NCBI GenBank assembly: GCA_002377245.1
Contig: DFPL01000222.1
Coordinates: 1-32,883 of the forward strand
Length of the DNA: 32,883 nucleotides
Source: Enterobacteriaceae bacterium UBA3516
Lineage (GTDB): Bacteria > Pseudomonadota > Gammaproteobacteria > Enterobacterales > Enterobacteriaceae
Reading direction: 5' to 3'
Part shown: positions 8,554-16,921 of the stretch, piece by piece
How positions within the stretch are numbered: the first letter of the stretch is position 1
Layout: the number at the start of each line of letters is the position of its first letter
Notes under the pieces: model-generated
What the model was told of the DNA's origin: nothing
The model's database searches: none
Seen by the model: only the letters and a program-made list of their open reading frames with translations
Made by a program: the position numbers and the translations under genes

Positions 8554-8562
8554 TGATATACT
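8554..8562 (+). promoter_or_regulatory. Candidate extended -10 promoter for lipB
   Basis: TGATATACT (TGn plus TATACT at 8557-8562) lies 33 bases before the lipB start codon. The -35 is weak. Confidence 0.5.
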
Positions 8563-8595
8563 CCCCGCACCCTTTCTTCTCCCGGAGATGCTGTT

Positions 8596-9237
8596 TTGTC
8601 TCAGGATACAATCCTAATCCGTAATCTGGGTTTACAACCCTACGATCCCGTTTCCCGGGCAATGCACGACTTTACCGATATGCGCACCGATACCACGCAG
8701 GACGAAATCTGGCTGGTGCAGCATCATCCGGTATTTACTCAGGGTCAGGCTGGCAAAGCTGAACACGTGCTGGCAGCGGGCGATATTCCGGTGGTGCAAA
8801 GCGATCGCGGTGGTCAGGTCACCTATCATGGCCCTGGTCAGCAGGTCATGTATGTGCTGATTGACCTCAAGCGACGTAAGCTTGGCGTGCGCGAACTGGT
8901 CACCTTGCTCGAACAGACCGTGGTTAACACGCTGGCTGAGGTTGGCATTGAAGCTTATCCTCGCGCAGATGCCCCGGGCGTATATGTTCAGGGAAAGAAA
9001 ATTTGCTCCCTGGGTTTGCGCATCCGTAAAGGCTGCTCGTTTCACGGGCTGGCACTGAATATCGATATGGATCTTGCTCCCTTCTTACGCATCAATCCCT
9101 GCGGCTATGCGGGGATGGAAATGACCCAGGTCAGTCATTACCAGCCTGCGGTGAATATAGACACACTCAGACCCATATTGCTGGATAAGCTTTTAGCGCT
9201 GCTAAACAATCCACCTCATGAATATACTGCTGCTTAA
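8596..9237 (+). CDS. lipB: Octanoyl-[acyl-carrier-protein]:protein N-octanoyltransferase LipB
   Basis: Transfers the octanoyl group from octanoyl-ACP to the lipoyl domains of 2-oxoacid dehydrogenases and the glycine cleavage H protein, the first step of endogenous lipoate synthesis; LipA, encoded 1.5 kb downstream, then inserts the sulfurs. The 213 residues equal E. coli LipB. Motifs are SDRGGQVTYHGPGQQVMYV, KKICSLGLRIRKGCSFHG (catalytic Lys region) and NPCGYAGM with the acyl-accepting Cys. The start is TTG at 8596, after CCGGAGATG; no ATG nearby gives the family length. Confidence 0.96.
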   Translation: MSQDTILIRNLGLQPYDPVSRAMHDFTDMRTDTTQDEIWLVQHHPVFTQGQAGKAEHVLAAGDIPVVQSDRGGQVTYHGPGQQVMYVLIDLKRRKLGVRELVTLLEQTVVNTLAEVGIEAYPRADAPGVYVQGKKICSLGLRIRKGCSFHGLALNIDMDLAPFLRINPCGYAGMEMTQVSHYQPAVNIDTLRPILLDKLLALLNNPPHEYTAA

Positions 9238-9540
9238 TATATAACGCAGAGCGGCCCACACGCTGTTGGGCCGCGGTATATTTCCGCCCGCAACCTTCAC
9301 GTTTGAAAATATATTTTATTTTTTTATTTTCGCTGTCCGCCTGGAATTATTCACTCCGCCAGGTAACCCCCTGCTTAGAGGGCTTTAGAGATTCTGAATT
9401 AAATTTATGCACAAGATGCTGCATCTTCCTGTAAAACATTCATAATGATGATATGCGATGGACAAGCACCTCCCAAAATTCGTCACCACAAAAATAAATT
9501 CAACTATCATTCGTTATGTGAATGATTACGGAGTAAAAGC
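9238..9540. other. lipB-ybeF intergenic region
   Basis: 303 bases without a gene. A perfect 8-base stem (GCGGCCCA 9251-9258, TGGGCCGC 9267-9274) right after lipB is a probable transcript-end hairpin, though its T-run is poor (GGTATATTT). From about 9300 the DNA becomes AT-rich, with runs of T and A that are typical of intrinsically bent or H-NS-bound promoters. GGAGTAAAAGC precedes the ybeF start. No ORF of note is visible. Confidence 0.5.
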
Positions 9541-10494
9541 GTGGATTATAATAACCCGTCGGAACAGCGAATAACCGCACGCCCCGAAGAAGACAAGCCG
9601 CAAATCTTCCGCACGTTACGCAATATTGACCTCAATTTGTTGACTATCTTTGAGGCCGTATATGTGCAAAAAGGGATAGTAAATGCAGCTAAAGTGCTTA
9701 ATCTCACGCCTTCTGCTATTAGCCAATCAATTCAAAAATTGCGCACAATATTTCCTGACCCACTATTTATCAGGAAGGGGCAAGGTGTGACGCCCACCGC
9801 CTATGCATCGCATTTGCACGAATATATTAGCCAGGGCCTGGAATCTATTCTTGGCGCCCTGGATCTGACGGGGAGTTACGACAAACAACGCACCATTACC
9901 ATTGGTACCCCACCTTCCCTTGGTGCCATCGTTATTCCCGTAATCTGGAAGGCAATCAAAGAGGCGGCGCCGCATTTACTTATGCGTAATATCCCCATTC
10001 ATGATGCGGAAAATCAGCTCAGCCAATTCCAGACCGACCTTGTCATTGATACCCATATCCCGACCGCCCGAACGCTCAATCATCATGCGCTTTATACCGA
10101 CAGACTGATGCTAGTGTGCCGCCAGGGTCACCCCTGCTTGCGTTCGACCATCAATGAGGATGTGCTACAGCATTACGATCACACCCTTTTAATGATGGAG
10201 GGGCAAAATCTGAGCGGACTGCGCCAGCGCGTGCAGGATCTCTTCCCCGAACGTCAGGTAAGCTTTAGCAGTTACAATATGTTTACCATTGCAGCACTCA
10301 TCGGCAACAGCGATATGCTGGGATTAATGCCAACCAGGTTGTTTAAACTTTTCAGCGCCTGCTGGCCATTAGCTGAGATAGATTTTCCGCCTGTCAGCAA
10401 TGAACGCCTTGATATCTCGCTCTATTACAATAAGTTGAGCCTGCGCGACCCGGTGCTGGAAAACGTGATTAACGTTATCCGTCGGGCATTCTAG
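9541..10494 (+). CDS. ybeF: LysR-family transcriptional regulator YbeF
   Basis: Predicted DNA-binding regulator of unknown target. An N-terminal winged helix-turn-helix lies at about residues 28-88 (NIDLNLLTIFEAVYVQKGIV, then AAKVLNLTPSAISQSIQKLR and DPLFIRKGQGVTPT), followed by a periplasmic-binding-protein-like effector domain from about residue 115. The 317 residues equal E. coli YbeF. The start is GTG at 9541, seven to eight bases after GGAG. The position between lipB and lipA is conserved in enterobacteria, but no link to lipoate control is shown. The upstream region is AT-rich, in contrast to its neighbours. Confidence 0.9.
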   Translation: MDYNNPSEQRITARPEEDKPQIFRTLRNIDLNLLTIFEAVYVQKGIVNAAKVLNLTPSAISQSIQKLRTIFPDPLFIRKGQGVTPTAYASHLHEYISQGLESILGALDLTGSYDKQRTITIGTPPSLGAIVIPVIWKAIKEAAPHLLMRNIPIHDAENQLSQFQTDLVIDTHIPTARTLNHHALYTDRLMLVCRQGHPCLRSTINEDVLQHYDHTLLMMEGQNLSGLRQRVQDLFPERQVSFSSYNMFTIAALIGNSDMLGLMPTRLFKLFSACWPLAEIDFPPVSNERLDISLYYNKLSLRDPVLENVINVIRRAF

Positions 10495-10603
10495 CGCTCA
10501 ACCTGGCCTGGCAAAACGACGCATGCTCTCTGGGCATTTGGTGCAAAACAACAACTATTTTACATTTTGCCCCGTTGTCAGGCTGCTTTCTCCCCCTCAT
10601 CAA

Positions 10604-10612
10604 TGGTATACT
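10604..10612 (+). promoter_or_regulatory. Candidate extended -10 promoter for lipA
   Basis: TGGTATACT (TGn plus TATACT at 10607-10612) lies about 90 bases before lipA in the 209-base gap after ybeF. TTGTCA at 10575-10580 looks like a -35 but is 26 bases away and probably not part of it. Confidence 0.5.
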
Positions 10613-10703
10613 GCTCGCCGTGAATTCAAAAATAGTTGATAAATACAACATTCCCTTGAATTGAATCACTTACTTCGTTATCCGCAACTGGAACACGCAC
10701 GCT

Positions 10704-11669
10704 ATGAGTAAACCCATTGTGATGGAACGCGGTGTTAAGTACCGCGATGCCGATAAAATGGCTCTTATCCCGGTTAAGAATGTGGCAACAGAGCGCGAAG
10801 CACTGTTGAGAAAACCGGAATGGATGAAAATAAAACTTCCGGCTGACTCGTCCCGTATTCAGGGTATCAAAGCAGCCATGCGCAAAAACGGGCTGCATTC
10901 TGTTTGCGAAGAGGCGTCCTGCCCTAACCTTGCTGAGTGTTTCAACCACGGTACGGCTACCTTTATGATTTTGGGTGCCATTTGTACACGTCGCTGCCCG
11001 TTCTGCGATGTGGCACACGGCCGCCCCGTTACGCCGGATGCGAATGAGCCAGTGAAGCTGGCACAAACCATCGCCGATATGGCCCTGCGTTATGTGGTTA
11101 TCACTTCCGTTGACCGCGATGACCTGCGTGACGGCGGTGCTCAGCACTTTGCTGACTGCATCAGCGCCATTCGTGAAAAAAGCCCGACCATCAAAATCGA
11201 AACCCTCGTCCCGGACTTCCGTGGGCGTATGGATCGTGCGCTGGATATCCTTACTGCAACGCCTCCTGATGTGTTTAACCACAACCTTGAGAACGTGCCA
11301 CGCGTTTATCGTCAGGTACGCCCGGGTGCAGACTACAACTGGTCTCTGAAACTGCTGGAGCGCTTCAAAGAAGCCCATCCGCATATCCCGACCAAATCAG
11401 GTCTGATGGTAGGTTTAGGTGAAACCAACGCGGAAATCGTGGAAGTTATGCGTGATTTGCGTCGTCACGGTGTCACTATGCTGACGCTGGGCCAGTATCT
11501 GCAGCCGAGTCGCCACCACTTACCGGTGCAACGTTATGTGAGCCCGGAAGAGTTTGATGAGATGAAAGAAGAGGCGCTGGCGATGGGCTTTACCCATGCC
11601 GCATGTGGTCCTTTTGTTCGCTCTTCTTACCATGCCGACCTGCAGGCAAAAGGCATTGAAGTGAAATAA
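10704..11669 (+). CDS. lipA: Lipoyl synthase LipA
   Basis: Radical SAM enzyme that inserts two sulfur atoms at C6 and C8 of protein-bound octanoyl chains. The 321 residues equal E. coli LipA. The auxiliary iron-sulfur cluster, which is sacrificed as the sulfur source, is bound by the CEEASCPNLAEC motif; the radical SAM cluster is bound by CTRRCPFC. The C-terminal GPFVRSSYHA supplies the conserved serine ligand. It has its own candidate promoter and ends at a bidirectional terminator shared with tatE. Confidence 0.97.
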   Translation: MSKPIVMERGVKYRDADKMALIPVKNVATEREALLRKPEWMKIKLPADSSRIQGIKAAMRKNGLHSVCEEASCPNLAECFNHGTATFMILGAICTRRCPFCDVAHGRPVTPDANEPVKLAQTIADMALRYVVITSVDRDDLRDGGAQHFADCISAIREKSPTIKIETLVPDFRGRMDRALDILTATPPDVFNHNLENVPRVYRQVRPGADYNWSLKLLERFKEAHPHIPTKSGLMVGLGETNAEIVEVMRDLRRHGVTMLTLGQYLQPSRHHLPVQRYVSPEEFDEMKEEALAMGFTHAACGPFVRSSYHADLQAKGIEVK

Positions 11670-11671
11670 TG

Positions 11672-11727
11672 GTGTAATATTCGATTACACTTGAGACAAA
11701 AAAACCGGCCAATGTGCCGGTTTTTTT
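11672..11727. terminator. Bidirectional terminator between lipA and tatE
   Basis: Stem CCGGC/GCCGG (11705-11709, 11716-11720) is flanked by seven A (11698-11704) and seven T (11721-11727), so it can act in both directions. A second perfect 7-base hairpin (GTGTAAT 11672-11678, ATTACAC 11684-11690) sits just before it. Confidence 0.88.
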
Positions 11728-11743
11728 ATACTGTCAGCAAGAC

Positions 11744-11944
11744 TTACTCTTTATGAGAAAGCTTTTCTGCCGTGATGTCATCCGTGGTTTTCTTAGCCGC
11801 GGTATCATCATCATTCATCGCTTTTTTGAAGCCTTTGATGGCCGTGCCCAGATCGCCGCCCAGCGTACGCAGTTTTTTGGTACCAAACAGCAGAACAACC
11901 AGCGCGGCCACTACCAGCAGTTTGGTAATACTAATCTCACCCAT
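11744..11944 (-). CDS. tatE: Sec-independent translocase subunit TatE
   Basis: TatA paralogue of the twin-arginine translocase, which forms part of the pore that moves folded proteins across the inner membrane. The 66-residue product starts MGEISITKLLVVAALVVLLF, a short N-terminal membrane helix, followed by the FGTKKLRTLGGDLGTAIKGF hinge and amphipathic helix, then a charged tail. E. coli TatE has 67 residues. AAGAAGG precedes the ATG. It is convergent with lipA; ybeM lies upstream on the same strand after 125 bases. Confidence 0.95.
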   Translation of the reverse strand: MGEISITKLLVVAALVVLLFGTKKLRTLGGDLGTAIKGFKKAMNDDDTAAKKTTDDITAEKLSHKE

Positions 11945-12069
11945 AGATACCTTCTTTCATAGAACACAGCATAAAGCGCCATTATACCCTGACGTAATTA
12001 ACGGTCATTCGGCGCGCGCACACAATAGCAATCTGTAACGAGATGAATCAAGCATTGTTTAAAAAAACA

Positions 12070-12858
12070 TCACTTCAGCGTTGGCATAGCGAAGCGACGA
12101 TTGCGTAATACGGGCAATACGTCCCGCGTCTGCGTCAGCCGCGCGCGCGTCACCTCAGCGAAAATCAGTTGCGGAGCGTCCGCTGCCGCCGCAAGGGTCA
12201 CACCCTGGGGATCGATAACCCGGCTTTGACCAATATTTTTGTTACCGCATTCCCCTGCGGCCACGAAATAGCAGGTCGTATCCAGCGCCCGCGCTGCCAG
12301 TAAGGTTGCCCAGTGATGTTCTTTGAGCGGCCCACGCACCCATGCCGCCGGCAATACCACTATTTCCGCCCCTTGTAATGCCAGATTCGTTGCCAACTCC
12401 GGGAAGCGCAAATCATAACAGGTCATCAACCCAACTTTCATACCTTCTACATCAATAAGCGGGGGGATTTCTTGCCCGGCATCCACCCGCGCCGACTCCT
12501 GCATGTTGAAAGCATCATACAAATGCAGTTTGGCATACTGCGCAACGAGCTTCCCTTTTCTCAACACCACCAGCGTATTGACCGCCCTTCCCTGCGTAGA
12601 GGGGACATGAATCGTCAGTACGGTCGTCAGCGTGTTGCGCTGGCTTTCAGCTAAAAGAAGCTGCAAAAATTCACCATCCAGCGTCTGGGCGGAGTTCACT
12701 GACCGGTGCGGATCGTTATCATCACGCGCCAGTAAGGCCTCCGGCAACACTAACAAGGCGGCATTCTGATGCGTGGCACGGGCCATCAGGTCCACGCAAA
12801 TCCCGGCGTTGGTACGCCAGTCCGGGGTCACAACAAACTGCCCTGCAGCAACAATCAT
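12070..12858 (-). CDS. ybeM: Deaminated-glutathione amidase, nitrilase family (YbeM/Nit1)
   Basis: Carbon-nitrogen hydrolase of the nitrilase superfamily. Homologues (mammalian Nit1, enterobacterial YbeM) hydrolyse deaminated glutathione, a side product of transaminases. The catalytic triad is visible: Glu40 in LPEALLARDD, Lys110 in YAKLHLYDAF and Cys147 in MTCYDLRFPE. I start at 12858 (262 residues), because AGGAGAAACAGAG stands directly before that ATG; the open frame extends 11 codons further up without such a site. The frame is intact here, whereas in E. coli K-12 the gene is split. It is divergent from crcB with 90 bases between starts. Confidence 0.92.
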   Translation of the reverse strand: MIVAAGQFVVTPDWRTNAGICVDLMARATHQNAALLVLPEALLARDDNDPHRSVNSAQTLDGEFLQLLLAESQRNTLTTVLTIHVPSTQGRAVNTLVVLRKGKLVAQYAKLHLYDAFNMQESARVDAGQEIPPLIDVEGMKVGLMTCYDLRFPELATNLALQGAEIVVLPAAWVRGPLKEHHWATLLAARALDTTCYFVAAGECGNKNIGQSRVIDPQGVTLAAAADAPQLIFAEVTRARLTQTRDVLPVLRNRRFAMPTLK

Positions 12859-12948
12859 CTCTGTTTCTCCTGAAGGTGCCGATATAGCCATGTGACCGCT
12901 TCGGCGCTACACTCGTCACTCTAACAAATGGAATAGCAGGATTTCGCG

Positions 12949-13332
12949 GTGTTACAACTTCTTTTAGCGGTTTTCATTGGTGGTGGGACAGGCAGCGTCG
13001 CGCGTTGGGCGCTGAGTATGAAACTAAACCCTGCTCATCATGCCATTCCGATGGGCACACTGGCAGCGAATTTAACCGGCGCATTTATCATTGGCCTGGG
13101 CCTGGCCTGGTTCAACCGAATGACGCACATTGACCCGATGTGGAAACTGTTGCTGACCACCGGCTTCTGCGGCGGATTGACCACTTTTTCGACCTTTTCT
13201 GCCGAAGTGGTTTTTCTACTTCAGGAAGGTCGTGCTGGCTGGGCGCTGCTAAACGTGGCGGTCAATCTGCTGGGTTCGTTTGCAATGACGGCTCTCGCTT
13301 TCTGGCTGTTTTCCAGTGCGAGCACAAATTGA
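12949..13332 (+). CDS. crcB: Fluoride ion channel CrcB (Fluc)
   Basis: Small inner-membrane fluoride channel that lets F- leave the cytoplasm as a dual-topology dimer. The 127 residues equal E. coli CrcB and hold four membrane segments. Family motifs are GGGTGSVARW, GTLAANLTGAFIIG and GFCGGLTTFSTFSAE, which carries the Phe and Ser/Thr residues lining the fluoride path and the central Na+ site. The start is GTG at 12949, after AGCAGGATT. I found no fluoride riboswitch before it. It is convergent with cspE and shares its terminator. Confidence 0.95.
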   Translation: MLQLLLAVFIGGGTGSVARWALSMKLNPAHHAIPMGTLAANLTGAFIIGLGLAWFNRMTHIDPMWKLLLTTGFCGGLTTFSTFSAEVVFLLQEGRAGWALLNVAVNLLGSFAMTALAFWLFSSASTN

Positions 13333-13336
13333 GGGC

Positions 13337-13364
13337 AAAAAAAACCCGCTTTTCAGCGGGTTTT
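13337..13364. terminator. Bidirectional terminator between crcB and cspE
   Basis: AAAACCCGCT (13341-13350) and AGCGGGTTTT (13355-13364) form a perfect stem with loop TTTC; an A-run on the left and T-run on the right let it work for both convergent genes. Confidence 0.9.
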
Positions 13365-13386
13365 GAAATTCTGTCTTAATGCTAAC

Positions 13387-13596
13387 TTAGATAGGCATCA
13401 CGTTAGCAGCAGAAGGACCTTTGGCACCGTTAGTGATTTCGAACTCTACACGCTGACCTTCAGCGAGAGTTTTGAAACCATTGCTCTGGATTGCAGAGAA
13501 GTGTACGAACACGTCTTTGCTGCCATCTTCCGGAGTAATGAAACCGAATCCTTTGGACTCATTAAACCACTTAACGTTACCTTTAATCTTAGACAT
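13387..13596 (-). CDS. cspE: Cold-shock-family RNA chaperone CspE
   Basis: 69-residue OB-fold nucleic-acid-binding protein, constitutively made, that melts RNA secondary structure and can act as a transcription antiterminator. RNP1 (KGFGFITPEDG) and RNP2 (DVFVHFSAI) are intact. The N-terminus MSKIKGNVKWFNES identifies CspE rather than CspC (MAKIKGQ). The C-terminus NVMPI differs slightly from E. coli NVIAL. AAGGTAA precedes the ATG. A terminator-like hairpin lies in the leader (see 13614-13638). Confidence 0.95.
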   Translation of the reverse strand: MSKIKGNVKWFNESKGFGFITPEDGSKDVFVHFSAIQSNGFKTLAEGQRVEFEITNGAKGPSAANVMPI

Positions 13597-13613
13597 CTAT
13601 ATTACCTTTACAT

Positions 13614-13638
13614 GAAAAACGACACAAATGCTGTGTCG
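13614..13638 (-). terminator. Terminator-like hairpin in the cspE leader
   Basis: On the minus strand a perfect 7-base stem (CGACACA/TGTGTCG, 13638-13632 and 13626-13620) with a 5-base loop is followed by TTTTT, ending about 18 bases before the cspE start. It can be the terminator of the cus operon, whose last gene ends 145 bases upstream, or an attenuator in the cspE leader. My memory of the E. coli cspE leader contains a similar element, which favours the latter. Confidence 0.65.
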
Positions 13639-13783
13639 AGTAACAGTACAACAATTGTAGAGACTTTTGTCCAGTCGTTATTCATCAAAAAGTGATAAAT
13701 GTCGCGAAGTTTATTCCAATCTACCGTTTGTAGCGCCGTTTACGCACAGGCTATTAAATGTGCGATACGAGGCGGCGTTACAC

Positions 13784-16700
13784 TCAAAGACGCGGCCCAT
13801 TTTTGTCGCGGCGATGCAGCAGTTCATACACGGCAGGGATGATAAACAGCGAGAGCAAAGGCGCAGTGACCATCCCACCAAGCATCGGCGCAGCAATACA
13901 ACTCATCACTTCAGAACCGCTGCCACCGCCCCACATGATCGGCAACAAACCTGCCATGATGGTCGCCACCGTCATCACCTTCGGCCGGACGCGTAATACC
14001 GCCCCCTCGTGGATTGCCCGGCGCAACATCTCATGCCCGCCATTGGGATCCCGCTTGCGGTGTTTATCAAGCGCCTGATTTAAATAGAGCACCATGATAA
14101 CGCCGAACTCTGCCGCCACGCCCGCCAACGCAATAAATCCGACCGCGCCGGCAACTGACAGGTTATACCCCAATAACCACAGTAACCAGACGCCGCCAAT
14201 TAACGAGAAGGGTAGCGTGCCCATGATCAGTAGTGCATCGGAAATCCGCCTGAAGGTCATGAACAGCAACACGAAAATGATTAACAGCGTGACAGGAAGC
14301 ACCACCTGTAATTTCGCGCTGGCGCGCTCGAGATATTCAAATTGCCCTGACCAGGAGAGCGTCACCCCCTGGGGCAGAGTGATTTGCTCAGCGACACGCT
14401 GCTGCATCTCATCCACGGCGGATTTTAAATCCCGTCCGCGCAGATCCACATATATCCAGTTTGATAAACGCGCATTTTCGCTCTTCAACATTGGCGGACC
14501 TTCACTGACCACAATGTCAGCCAACTCCCCCAGGGCAATCTGATTACCATTTTCGGTAATCACCGCCAGCGTGCGCAGATCATCAATATTTTCTCGTAGC
14601 TCACGCGGGTAGCGAATATTGACAGGAAAACGTTCGCGTCCTTGTAAAACTTCCCCCACATTGTCGCCCCCTACCAGCGTGGCCACCAGCGACTGCAGCT
14701 CTTTTACCGAGACCCCGTAGCGCGCCGCCTGCTGACGGTTGATGTTAATGTCTACATAGCGCCCCCCCGCCAGGCGCTCAGCCAGTGCAGAGGTCACCCC
14801 AGGCACGGTTTTTACCACCTGCTCTATGCGTTGCGCCACGCGTTCAATGTCGGCAATGTTATTCCCGTTCACTTTAATACCAACCGGGCTTTTGATCCCG
14901 GTCGCCAGCATATCGAGGCGGTTGCGGATCGGCGGCACCCATACGTTGGCGATGCCCGGCAGGCTCACGGTTTTATCCAGTTCATCCACCAGTTTTTCCG
15001 GCGTCATGCCGGGTCGCCACTGGTCACGAGGTTTAAAGCGAATGGTCGTTTCGAGCATGGTTAACGGTGCAGGATCCGTCGCAGTTTCCGCCCTGCCCGC
15101 TTTGCCAAACACGCTCTCCACTTCCGGTACGGTTTTGATCAGGCGGTCAGTTTGCTGGAGCAACCGCCCGGCTTCTCGCGCCGACATACCCGGCAGCGTC
15201 GACGGCATATACAGCAAATCACCTTCGTTGAGCGGCGGCATAAATTCGCTGCCCAGACGGCTCAGTGGCCAAAGCGTGACGAGCAGCAGCACAAAAGCCA
15301 GCATCAGCGTCGCCTTTGGCCAGCTCAGCACGCGCTCCAGAGCCGGTTCATAGAGGCGAATAAGAAAACGATTGATGGGGTTGGCTTTCTCATCCGGGAT
15401 TTTTCCTCGAATAAACAGCCCCATTAAAACCGGCACCAGGGTGATACCCAGTCCTGCCGCGACGGCCATCGCCCAGGTTTTCGTAAACGCCAGCGGTGAG
15501 AACATCCGTCCTTCCTGCGCTTCCAGCGAAAACACCGGAATAAACGACAGGGTGATAATCAGCAGACTGCAAAACAGTGCAGGCCCAACCTCCACCGCCG
15601 CCTGTTCCGACAGCCGCCAGTAATCGCCGGAGACCAACTGACGACCGGGATTATCATGCCGCCATTGCTCAATCACTTTATGCATGTGTTCGATCATCAC
15701 GATCGCCGCGTCGACCATCGCGCCTATTGCAATCGCAATCCCCCCCAGCGACATGATGTTGGCGTTGATCCCCTGGTAGTGCATCACAATAAACGCCCCC
15801 AGGATCCCCAACGGCAGCGAGACAATCGCCACCAGCGCCGAACGGAAGTGGAATAAGAACAGGGTGCACACCAGCGCCACCACAATAAACTCTTCAATAA
15901 GTTTGTGGGTCAGGGTTTCTACGGCGTGTTCGATAAGCGTTGAGCGATCGTACACCGGCACAATCTCGACCCCGGCGGGCAGCGTTTTCTGTACCGCCTG
16001 AAGTTTCTCTTTCACCGCGTGAATCGTTTGCAGCGCATTTTTGCCATAGCGCATAACGATAATGCCACCGGCCACCTCCCCTTCGCCGTTGTACTCCGCG
16101 ACGCCGCGACGCAGCTCAGGCCCGAGGCGCACACTGGCGACATCAGAAAGCATCACCGGCACCCCATCGCGGCTGGTGATGACCACCTGGCGAAAATCGT
16201 CGAGCGTCTGAAGATACCCCGTGGTACGCACCATAAATTCGGCTTCCCCCATCTCAAGTAGCGCACCACCGCTTTCCTGATTGGCGGACTGCACGGCGGT
16301 AATCAACTGCCCATGGGTAATATTGAGCGCACGCATTTTTGCCGGGTCAGGCAGGATTTGATACTGGCGAACCATGCCCCCTACGCTTGCGACCTCCGCC
16401 ACATTGGGCACGGTTTTCAGCTCAAACTTAAGCGTCCAGTCCTGTAACGCGCGCAGGTCGGCAAGATTGTGTTTACCGCTGCGGTCGATCAGCGCGTATT
16501 CATAAATCCAGCCCACACCGGTGGCATCGGGTCCCAGCGCAACACTGACTCCCGTCGGCAGTGAGGACTGAATCTGACTGAGGTTTTCCAGCACCCGCGA
16601 GCGCGCCCAGTAGAGGTCCGTATCGTCTTCAAACAGAACATAGACATAGGCGTCACCAAACATGGAGTAGCCGCGCACCGTCTTCGCCCCTGGGACGGAA

Positions 16701-16921
16701 AGCATCGCGGTCGTCAGGGGATAAGTGACCTGATTTTCGATGATCTGCGGCGCCTTACCCGGATAGCTGGCGCGAATAATCACCTGTACGTCCGACAGAT
16801 CCGGCAGGGCATCCAGCGGCGCACGCTGCACCGACCAGACACCCCAGCCTGTCAGCACCAGTGCCGCGAGCAGGATCAGCAGACGGTTGCGTAACGAAGC
16901 GCGAATAATGGCAGCAATCAT
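13784..16921 (-). CDS. cusA: Copper/silver efflux RND transporter CusA
   Basis: Inner-membrane proton-driven pump of the heavy-metal RND family that expels Cu(I) and Ag(I) through a CusCBA tripartite channel. The 1045 residues are close to E. coli CusA (1047). The three metal-binding methionines are kept in the contexts LLYMPSTLPG, PLTMLETTI and RLDMLATGI, matching E. coli Met573, Met623 and Met672. The transmembrane motif GAMVDAAIVMIEH has the aspartate and glutamate of the proton relay. About twelve membrane segments are visible, with two large periplasmic loops. It overlaps cusB by four bases (ATGA) and is the last gene of the operon. Confidence 0.94.
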   Translation of the reverse strand: MIAAIIRASLRNRLLILLAALVLTGWGVWSVQRAPLDALPDLSDVQVIIRASYPGKAPQIIENQVTYPLTTAMLSVPGAKTVRGYSMFGDAYVYVLFEDDTDLYWARSRVLENLSQIQSSLPTGVSVALGPDATGVGWIYEYALIDRSGKHNLADLRALQDWTLKFELKTVPNVAEVASVGGMVRQYQILPDPAKMRALNITHGQLITAVQSANQESGGALLEMGEAEFMVRTTGYLQTLDDFRQVVITSRDGVPVMLSDVASVRLGPELRRGVAEYNGEGEVAGGIIVMRYGKNALQTIHAVKEKLQAVQKTLPAGVEIVPVYDRSTLIEHAVETLTHKLIEEFIVVALVCTLFLFHFRSALVAIVSLPLGILGAFIVMHYQGINANIMSLGGIAIAIGAMVDAAIVMIEHMHKVIEQWRHDNPGRQLVSGDYWRLSEQAAVEVGPALFCSLLIITLSFIPVFSLEAQEGRMFSPLAFTKTWAMAVAAGLGITLVPVLMGLFIRGKIPDEKANPINRFLIRLYEPALERVLSWPKATLMLAFVLLLVTLWPLSRLGSEFMPPLNEGDLLYMPSTLPGMSAREAGRLLQQTDRLIKTVPEVESVFGKAGRAETATDPAPLTMLETTIRFKPRDQWRPGMTPEKLVDELDKTVSLPGIANVWVPPIRNRLDMLATGIKSPVGIKVNGNNIADIERVAQRIEQVVKTVPGVTSALAERLAGGRYVDININRQQAARYGVSVKELQSLVATLVGGDNVGEVLQGRERFPVNIRYPRELRENIDDLRTLAVITENGNQIALGELADIVVSEGPPMLKSENARLSNWIYVDLRGRDLKSAVDEMQQRVAEQITLPQGVTLSWSGQFEYLERASAKLQVVLPVTLLIIFVLLFMTFRRISDALLIMGTLPFSLIGGVWLLWLLGYNLSVAGAVGFIALAGVAAEFGVIMVLYLNQALDKHRKRDPNGGHEMLRRAIHEGAVLRVRPKVMTVATIMAGLLPIMWGGGSGSEVMSCIAAPMLGGMVTAPLLSLFIIPAVYELLHRRDKNGPRL

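Noticed and set aside
11714..11962. 82-codon + strand ORF opposite tatE
   Set aside because: Begins inside the lipA/tatE terminator and covers tatE in antisense; tatE is clearly the real gene.
12859..12891. 11-codon extension of ybeM
   Set aside because: AGGAGA stands right before the internal ATG at 12858, and E. coli YbeM begins there.
12859..12948. Fluoride riboswitch before crcB
   Set aside because: The 90-base region shows no conserved crcB-motif core or pseudoknot pattern.
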